Assembly (NCBI GenBank): GCA_947378695.1
Contig: CANCKZ010000025.1
Coordinates: 1 to 8,851 of the forward strand
Length of the DNA: 8,851 bases
Reading direction: 5' to 3'
DNA from: Rickettsiales bacterium
GTDB taxonomy: Bacteria > Pseudomonadota > Alphaproteobacteria > Rickettsiales > Deianiraeaceae
Every line of letters starts with the position of its first letter. Position 1 is the first letter of the stretch. The notes beneath the pieces were generated by a model, which was not told the origin of the DNA, made no database searches, and saw nothing but the letters and a program-made list of their open reading frames with translations. The position numbers and the translations under genes were made by a program. This document shows positions 4,675-8,851 of the stretch, in pieces.

Positions 4675-6918
4675 TCAAATCAGATTTTTGTATTCTTCAA
4701 TAACACCTTGTGATGGCGTTTTATTATTTTCAATAAGTTTTATTATATTTGCGAAATTTTTATGCTTTGAATTAAAAATTGCAAGTTCACGACTTACAAA
4801 CGATTGCTGTAAATGTAGGGTATAGCTTACCTCAAACACTTGTATTACCGCTTTTTTCGAGCCAGCCTTCACAAACATAATGTCTTTGGTCATTGCGGAA
4901 TTAAGCTGGAAGAATGTTTTTACGAAATAATTTGAACATGTTCCTTCGGAAAACAGGCGTATATCGAAATATATGAATGTGTCTGGATAGCGGTAAATCT
5001 GTTTTTGTTCGAATGCGAGTGGAATGTTTGCACGCATAATCACGCTTACAAGCTTCAACTTATATTCACGAAGCAGGTGGGTTATGTATTCTTGTAAAAT
5101 CACCTTTGTGTCAAAAACATCAAAAGATCTATCAAGCTTAATAATATCAAATTCCTTTGCCTTGTGAAGGTTGAAAACGAGGGCATAAAATGCAAAAATT
5201 CCGCCAATCTTTGGTTCAAGACCACTTATGTGAACAGAAACAAACTTATTTTTCGAAATGAAGACATCTTTTTCGGCAAAATAGTTATTTGCAAGGGCAA
5301 AATCAAGCGTTGGCGAAACAATTGTGCTTCCTGCGGCTAATTTCAACTGTTCAAATGTGAAATCTGGCTTAATATTTGCGATGAATGTGCGAATGTGCGA
5401 TTGCATTTCCGCCTGTTTTGGAATTTTGTTTTCATTGCAAATGTGAAGGGCAAGGGTTGTTATAAACATTTCAAAGCCTTTTTTATCAACCCTCAAAAGG
5501 TTCATAATATTAACCTCCGGCGTTTTGTGATATATTCCGCCGTTTAATTTGTTTAATCCAATTGAAGAATAGTTAAGATCAACGCATGTAATGCCATTAA
5601 TTTGCGTGTGTAAAAGCATTGTGTTTATTGCGGAATTTAGGGCTTCATTTTGAATGCCGTGTGCAAGAATGTGCGAAGCTTTTTTGTTTGCAAATGGTGA
5701 AAAGCTGTAATACCTTTCGTGAACACTTGCAAGCGGAAGAAATGGCGTTGAACCCATAGATTTCGAGCCTTCAAATATCATAGATTTCGAAAGAAGGAAC
5801 TGTCCCGCATGTTCAAGACTTCCATATTCAAACCTGTTACAAAATGTGGAATTTGCTGGCATACTGGCATAGAATGCTTGTTCAAGGTTGACATCTTCAA
5901 GAATTGCAACAACGCCAATTTGGTAAAGACACTGTGCAAGATCCTTCATTTTCTGCGTCAATTTTTCAACGCTGTCGGAATGAATGGTTATGTTTGTTTG
6001 CATTGTAATTGGGGAGTGGTCTTCAATAATCTTATTCCACCCGCATTTTGCTGCGATGTCGTTATCACGAATTGATTGCGTAATTTTGGCTTGATATTCG
6101 AATAGTCCGGATATTGTTTCCTTTGGAACGGAGTGAATGGTTTGGGATATTGTGAATGAGTGGTTCAGTGTGAATAGTTTGATAAGTTTGTGAGCATCAG
6201 CAATTGGGAAGTCTTTTATTGTGAAGCAGGCAATGTGGGTTGTGAAATGTTTTTTTGTTTCAAGTTCGTCCTGTTTTTCTGTAAGGGTTAGGTAGTTCTT
6301 TTCTCGTTTAATCAAAAGCGGACGCATTTGTTCGGCAATTTCCATGTTTGTGAGTGGAATTTTTGCAGGATACCCATAGACTATCGTGTGAAGGAATGAG
6401 CTTTGTTCGGAGACTATTCTGCCGTTTTCTTCGTATGTTTTTAAAATGCGGGGGCGATGTGCGGAAAGCTCCTGTGTGAAGTCCTCCACAATTGTGTTTA
6501 ACCGTTTGGACGATTTTTCGATTTCCATCAAAAATGTTCCTTCAAAAAGTAGGTTTGCAAGGTTTTGTTTGGAAATTTTGTATCCTTGTATTGATATTGT
6601 TATGAAGAATTCCTGTGAATGTTCTTTTTGTGGATAAACGCTGTGCAGGTATGATGATTTGATATATTGTGCAAGTGTGGAACTGGGAGAGTGGCGAGAT
6701 TTTGAATAAATTCCGTGAATGTTAATTGTGACATTTTTTTTGTATATTTTCCTTATTGCAAGCATAACATCGGCTTGGAAGGAGAGTGCAAGTTCGGAAT
6801 TTAGTGCAATTGTTTTGCTTAATAAACCCGATTGCGAAATAATTGTTTGTTCGTCTATCTGTGCGGAAAATGGCAGGAAGTATGATTCGAACTTGGTTTC
6901 AAGCGTTTCCTTTTGCAT
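4675..6918 (-). CDS. VirB4-family type IV secretion protein lacking Walker motifs
   Basis: VirB4/CagE/TrbE proteins are the largest ATPases of type IV secretion systems. This 747-aa protein has about the usual length and order: an N-terminal CagE/TrbE-like half, then FYASMPANSTFCNRF (349-363; the family's faalPGn....R motif), GSTPFLPL (389-396; like the pWG.p...l motif), YYSFSPF (403-409), and VDLNYSSIGLNKLNGGIYH (446-464; like vv.fDkdrg...ra.GG.y). The ATP-binding residues are gone. The Walker A position, after FANKKASHILA, reads HGIQNEALNS (420-429) with no GKT/S. The Walker B position reads IIKLDRSFD (592-600) with no acidic pair DE. The frame is intact over 2.2 kb, so it is a maintained pseudo-ATPase, not a decaying gene. 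Rickettsiales are known to carry a second VirB4 copy with degenerate nucleotide motifs, and this resembles that. It sits between an unknown gene and mreC, with no other vir genes in view. Family assignment is by motif reading; a remote relative remains possible. Confidence 0.62.
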   Translation of the reverse strand: MQKETLETKFESYFLPFSAQIDEQTIISQSGLLSKTIALNSELALSFQADVMLAIRKIYKKNVTINIHGIYSKSRHSPSSTLAQYIKSSYLHSVYPQKEHSQEFFITISIQGYKISKQNLANLLFEGTFLMEIEKSSKRLNTIVEDFTQELSAHRPRILKTYEENGRIVSEQSSFLHTIVYGYPAKIPLTNMEIAEQMRPLLIKREKNYLTLTEKQDELETKKHFTTHIACFTIKDFPIADAHKLIKLFTLNHSFTISQTIHSVPKETISGLFEYQAKITQSIRDNDIAAKCGWNKIIEDHSPITMQTNITIHSDSVEKLTQKMKDLAQCLYQIGVVAILEDVNLEQAFYASMPANSTFCNRFEYGSLEHAGQFLLSKSMIFEGSKSMGSTPFLPLASVHERYYSFSPFANKKASHILAHGIQNEALNSAINTMLLHTQINGITCVDLNYSSIGLNKLNGGIYHKTPEVNIMNLLRVDKKGFEMFITTLALHICNENKIPKQAEMQSHIRTFIANIKPDFTFEQLKLAAGSTIVSPTLDFALANNYFAEKDVFISKNKFVSVHISGLEPKIGGIFAFYALVFNLHKAKEFDIIKLDRSFDVFDTKVILQEYITHLLREYKLKLVSVIMRANIPLAFEQKQIYRYPDTFIYFDIRLFSEGTCSNYFVKTFFQLNSAMTKDIMFVKAGSKKAVIQVFEVSYTLHLQQSFVSRELAIFNSKHKNFANIIKLIENNKTPSQGVIEEYKNLI

Positions 6919-6935
6919 ACATAAAATTAATATGG

Positions 6936-7406
6936 CTATCTGTGAAGTGTTTTTTTTATTTTTTCCAGTATTTTTTTATTATGTTCGCTATTTTCGTTTT
7001 CCGTGCGTTGAAGCTTCACAAGATAGCTTATGCTGTTGCGTTCTTGAACAGCTCGAAGTGAGGAGAAAACTGAATTGGCAAGGTCAAGAGTTTTCTGGGT
7101 TTCTTCGTGTTTAATTTGAAGTTCGTGCTTGCGTTCATCAAGTTCTTGCGTAAGAAGAACGCTGATTTTGCGAAGAATCATTGAGTTTTTGGCTTTTTGT
7201 AAAACATTGCGAATGCGTGGCGGAAACTGGGAGATATCAAGGTTTAAATTGCCGGAAATAATCATTTTCAATGCCTTTTTAAGTATAATCTTTTCAAGGC
7301 GAATAAGGCGTGATATAACCATTTTGCGTTGCTGTGGTGAAATCTTTTTGCCGTCCTTTTTAAGAAAAAGTATCAGCGAGCGATATTCCTTTATCAAAGA
7401 TTCCAT
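6936..7406 (-). CDS. Unrecognised 156-aa basic, helical (coiled-coil) protein
   Basis: I do not recognise this protein. It is rich in Lys, Arg, Ile, Leu and Glu, has no cysteine, no signal peptide and no membrane segment, and looks almost entirely helical. Residues 5-50 or so form a basic stretch (SPQQRKMVISRLIRLEKIIL, 23-42). After a short break with two prolines (QFPPRIRNVL, 60-69), a long charged helix from about 75 to the end, with heptad-like spacing, suggests a coiled coil. It starts 12 bases after mnhG and ends 17 bases before the VirB4-like gene, on the same strand, so co-expression with both is likely. The ATG at 7406-7404 is the first in frame after the mnhG stop and has no Shine-Dalgarno sequence. 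A scaffolding or partner role for the VirB4-like protein would fit the position but is only inference. Confidence 0.72.
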   Translation of the reverse strand: MESLIKEYRSLILFLKKDGKKISPQQRKMVISRLIRLEKIILKKALKMIISGNLNLDISQFPPRIRNVLQKAKNSMILRKISVLLTQELDERKHELQIKHEETQKTLDLANSVFSSLRAVQERNSISYLVKLQRTENENSEHNKKILEKIKKTLHR

Positions 7407-7418
7407 TGGTTATAATAT

Positions 7419-7739
7419 TTATTTCGTGCTTTCTTCTGAATGCGTTTCATTCGGTGAATTTGGTGTGTGGGTTGCATATGCTTTTGCAAGGAAGTATGAT
7501 GTGATTGGAGATAGCAGCACAACAAAAAAAACGCAGAAAATCATTTTAATTTCGGCAAGTCCTTCGTGTAAAATTAGCGAAAGCAGTGCGAGTGGTATGC
7601 AGACTACTTCAATTATTGTGACAAAATGAAGCATTTGAAATGGATTTTTTGACTTTAAAATACCTATCGAGCATATCAATAAAAGCACGGTGGCGATTGA
7701 TATTGGCAGCATTTTCACAATTGCAATAAGAACCAACAT
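7419..7739 (-). CDS. mnhG: Na+/H+ antiporter subunit G (MnhG/MrpG/PhaG family)
   Basis: MnhG is a small membrane subunit of the multi-subunit Mrp-type cation/proton antiporter, which uses the proton gradient to expel Na+ or K+. The 106-aa product has three membrane segments (about 8-27, 40-57 and 64-84). It keeps the family landmarks: IGILKSKNPFQMLH (25-38, matching G-I-L-R-f-p-d-..R-l-H) and LSPITSYFLAKA (76-87, matching tPv.ah.larA). The conserved Arg of the first motif is Lys here. A polar tail of about 18 residues ends the protein. The other Mrp subunits (A-F) are not in the window, which is unusual since mrp genes normally form one operon. It is the first gene of the minus-strand run that leads to the VirB4-like protein and MreC. 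No Shine-Dalgarno sequence precedes the ATG. Confidence 0.82.
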   Translation of the reverse strand: MLVLIAIVKMLPISIATVLLLICSIGILKSKNPFQMLHFVTIIEVVCIPLALLSLILHEGLAEIKMIFCVFFVVLLSPITSYFLAKAYATHTPNSPNETHSEESTK

Positions 7740-7766
7740 TGATATTTTTATTAAATAAACGAATAT

Positions 7767-7818
7767 ATTATTAAAATTGAAAAAAACAATTGCAAGTTAA
7801 TATTTTTATTTCTATGGT
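7767..7818. promoter_or_regulatory. Divergent promoter pair sharing a palindromic TTGCAA
   Basis: TTGCAA at 7790-7795 is its own reverse complement and can serve as a -35 box in both directions. On the minus strand AATAAT (7772-7767) follows at exactly 17 bp and would drive mnhG and the genes after it. On the plus strand TATGGT (7813-7818) follows at exactly 17 bp and would drive the lipoprotein gene. The plus-strand start point would then fall near 7825, which supports the ATG at 7841 over the in-frame ATG at 7814. The sequence is AT-rich, so chance matches are easy. The remaining bases of the 7740-7840 spacer show no hairpin or ORF. Confidence 0.35.
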
Positions 7819-7840
7819 TAAAAGTCTTTTTTGGTATTAT

Positions 7841-8851
7841 ATGAAACGCTTATTATTTTGTGTTTTTTTGATGTTCGTTTCTTGTAGTAATAATCAAATT
7901 ACAAGTTCAAAATATTCTTCATCGGGCAACCTTGTGGGGAAAACGGAAGAAATGTATAGTGCGTATCAAGCATCACGCCCAAGAACTGGTCTTAATGTTG
8001 AACTTGCCCCAGTAAGTAACGGCAACATAACAAACGATGTCTGTTCCATCAGTTGTGTGAAGAAATCTCTTCACATTGCAATAACACCAATGACAGCAAG
8101 CAGTCCTTCAATGATGCACGAAATTCAAAACGCCTTAACAATTTTAAAATTTGGTGCAAGCTATCCAAAATATCATGTTGATGTTGTTGATAACTCCACA
8201 TTTACAATTCAGGCAATTCAAACTCTTGCACCAGATGTTATCGTTGGTCCGTTTAACGAAAAAGATGTTCTTATGCTTCAAAGGCAAATTGCCGCTGAAC
8301 ACACAAAGGCGCCAATTGTTTCGCTAGCCTCAAAAAACCTTTCGGGTGGAAGTCTTTATAACTTTGGTTACAGAGCAGACTCTGGCGTAACAAGTATGCT
8401 TGCATTTGCAAAAAGCAATGGATACAAAACAATTGCGATGATATCTTCGAATAACGAAATTGGTGCGAGTAACTATAAAATGTTCTCATCAATTGCAAAA
8501 AGCAACGGCATTGAAGTTGTTAGTGTGGAATTTTACGAAGCAAATGCGGAGGATTTCTCAAAATATATCTCACGCTTAAAAAATGCTTCAATTCGTGCGT
8601 TTTATCAAAATGTGAATACAGGCAAAATTCAACAAGACGACTTCAACTTCACGAAGGATATCACGGCAACCGAGGGCAACATAATTACGCATTCTTCCGG
8701 CGATAAGTTCTATAAAAAATATGCGAAAGTTGATGCAATAATTCTTGATGCTTCGGCAAGAGATTTCCAGAAAATATACGCAGAAATTGCCACGGAAAGC
8801 GTGTTTAGCGAAATCCCTCTTATGGCATCTCCACGAGTTGCAGACGGCGTA
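7841..8851 (+). CDS. Lipoprotein with type-1 periplasmic-binding fold, PBP-activator (LpoA/LppC)-like; runs off right edge
   Basis: The frame is open for 337 codons to the window edge with no stop. The product starts with a lipoprotein signal: MKR, a hydrophobic core, and Cys15 in FVSC as the likely lipidated residue (Phe at -3 instead of the usual Leu). From about residue 76 it has the alternating strand/helix pattern of type-1 periplasmic binding proteins. Typical pieces are LHIAITPM (77-84), APDVIVGPFNEKDV (130-143), APIVSLAS (157-164), NFGYRADSGVTSM (174-186, like the f..g.....va.. motif), YKTIAMISSNNEIGASNYKMF (195-215) and VDAIILDAS (297-305). This fits the penicillin-binding-protein activator / LppC group, outer-membrane lipoproteins that stimulate peptidoglycan synthases, rather than an ABC transporter receptor; lipidation and the absence of transporter genes support that. 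The ATG at 7814 is in frame and would add nine residues. The 5' end is safe; the 3' part is missing. Confidence 0.8.
   Translation, partial: MKRLLFCVFLMFVSCSNNQITSSKYSSSGNLVGKTEEMYSAYQASRPRTGLNVELAPVSNGNITNDVCSISCVKKSLHIAITPMTASSPSMMHEIQNALTILKFGASYPKYHVDVVDNSTFTIQAIQTLAPDVIVGPFNEKDVLMLQRQIAAEHTKAPIVSLASKNLSGGSLYNFGYRADSGVTSMLAFAKSNGYKTIAMISSNNEIGASNYKMFSSIAKSNGIEVVSVEFYEANAEDFSKYISRLKNASIRAFYQNVNTGKIQQDDFNFTKDITATEGNIITHSSGDKFYKKYAKVDAIILDASARDFQKIYAEIATESVFSEIPLMASPRVADGV

Noticed and set aside
4675..6918. Reading the VirB4-like gene as a pseudogene
   Set aside because: There are no frameshifts or stops in 747 codons and non-ATPase motifs remain, so a maintained protein is more likely.
7129..7629. 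A 166-codon plus-strand ORF with hydrophobic parts
   Set aside because: It overlaps both the 156-aa gene and mnhG on the opposite strand. The mnhG motifs and tight spacing support the minus strand.
8271..8498. A 75-codon minus-strand ORF near the right edge
   Set aside because: It lies antisense to the open lipoprotein frame, which has a signal peptide and a periplasmic-binding pattern throughout.
1..8851. CRISPR array, transposon ends, tRNA genes or a defence island
   Set aside because: No regularly spaced direct repeats, transposase motifs, cloverleaf with CCA end, or defence-type domains were seen.

Overview
The window comes from an AT-rich bacterium, most likely an alphaproteobacterium of Rickettsiales type. 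The MurB fragment starts with the WFRVGG form common in Alphaproteobacteria, and LeuB reads like alphaproteobacterial LeuB ([27 protein letters not shown]). MnhG, GatC and a degenerate VirB4-like protein also fit Rickettsiales. Host-dependent Rickettsiales have mostly lost amino-acid synthesis, so intact leucine and histidine genes here suggest a less reduced lineage, for example a Deianiraeaceae-like one. That placement is inference. No start codon in the window has a convincing Shine-Dalgarno sequence.

Layout. 1-956 (minus): an unrecognised protein of about 248 aa with an Ntn-hydrolase-like pattern, followed 3 bases later by the 5' part of murB, which leaves the window on the left. 957-1084: a divergent intergenic region with an outward-facing TTGACTTTT inverted repeat. 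1085-1366 (plus): gatC without gatA or gatB. 1409-2467 (minus): hisB, a histidinol-phosphatase/IGP-dehydratase fusion. 2468-2592: a divergent intergenic region with a 16-bp perfect palindrome. 2593-3687 (plus): leuB. 3688-3890: a structured, relatively GC-rich, non-coding stretch between convergent genes.

7739 to 3891 (minus): a tight run of four genes with gaps of 12, 17 and 1 bases. They are an MnhG/MrpG antiporter subunit, an unrecognised basic helical protein, a 747-aa VirB4-family protein whose Walker A and Walker B motifs are both gone, and MreC. 7740-7840: a divergent promoter region. 7841 to the right edge (plus): a lipoprotein with a type-1 periplasmic-binding fold, resembling the penicillin-binding-protein activator (LpoA/LppC-like) group.

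MurB, MreC and perhaps the lipoprotein concern peptidoglycan and cell shape. HisB and LeuB make histidine and leucine. GatC serves tRNA-Gln/Asn transamidation. MnhG and the VirB4-like protein are inner-membrane or envelope associated. I found no tRNA, rRNA, CRISPR array, insertion sequence or transposase. The least explained parts are the catalytically dead VirB4-like protein in its mnhG-mreC setting, the gene before murB, and the palindromic element at 3696-3882.
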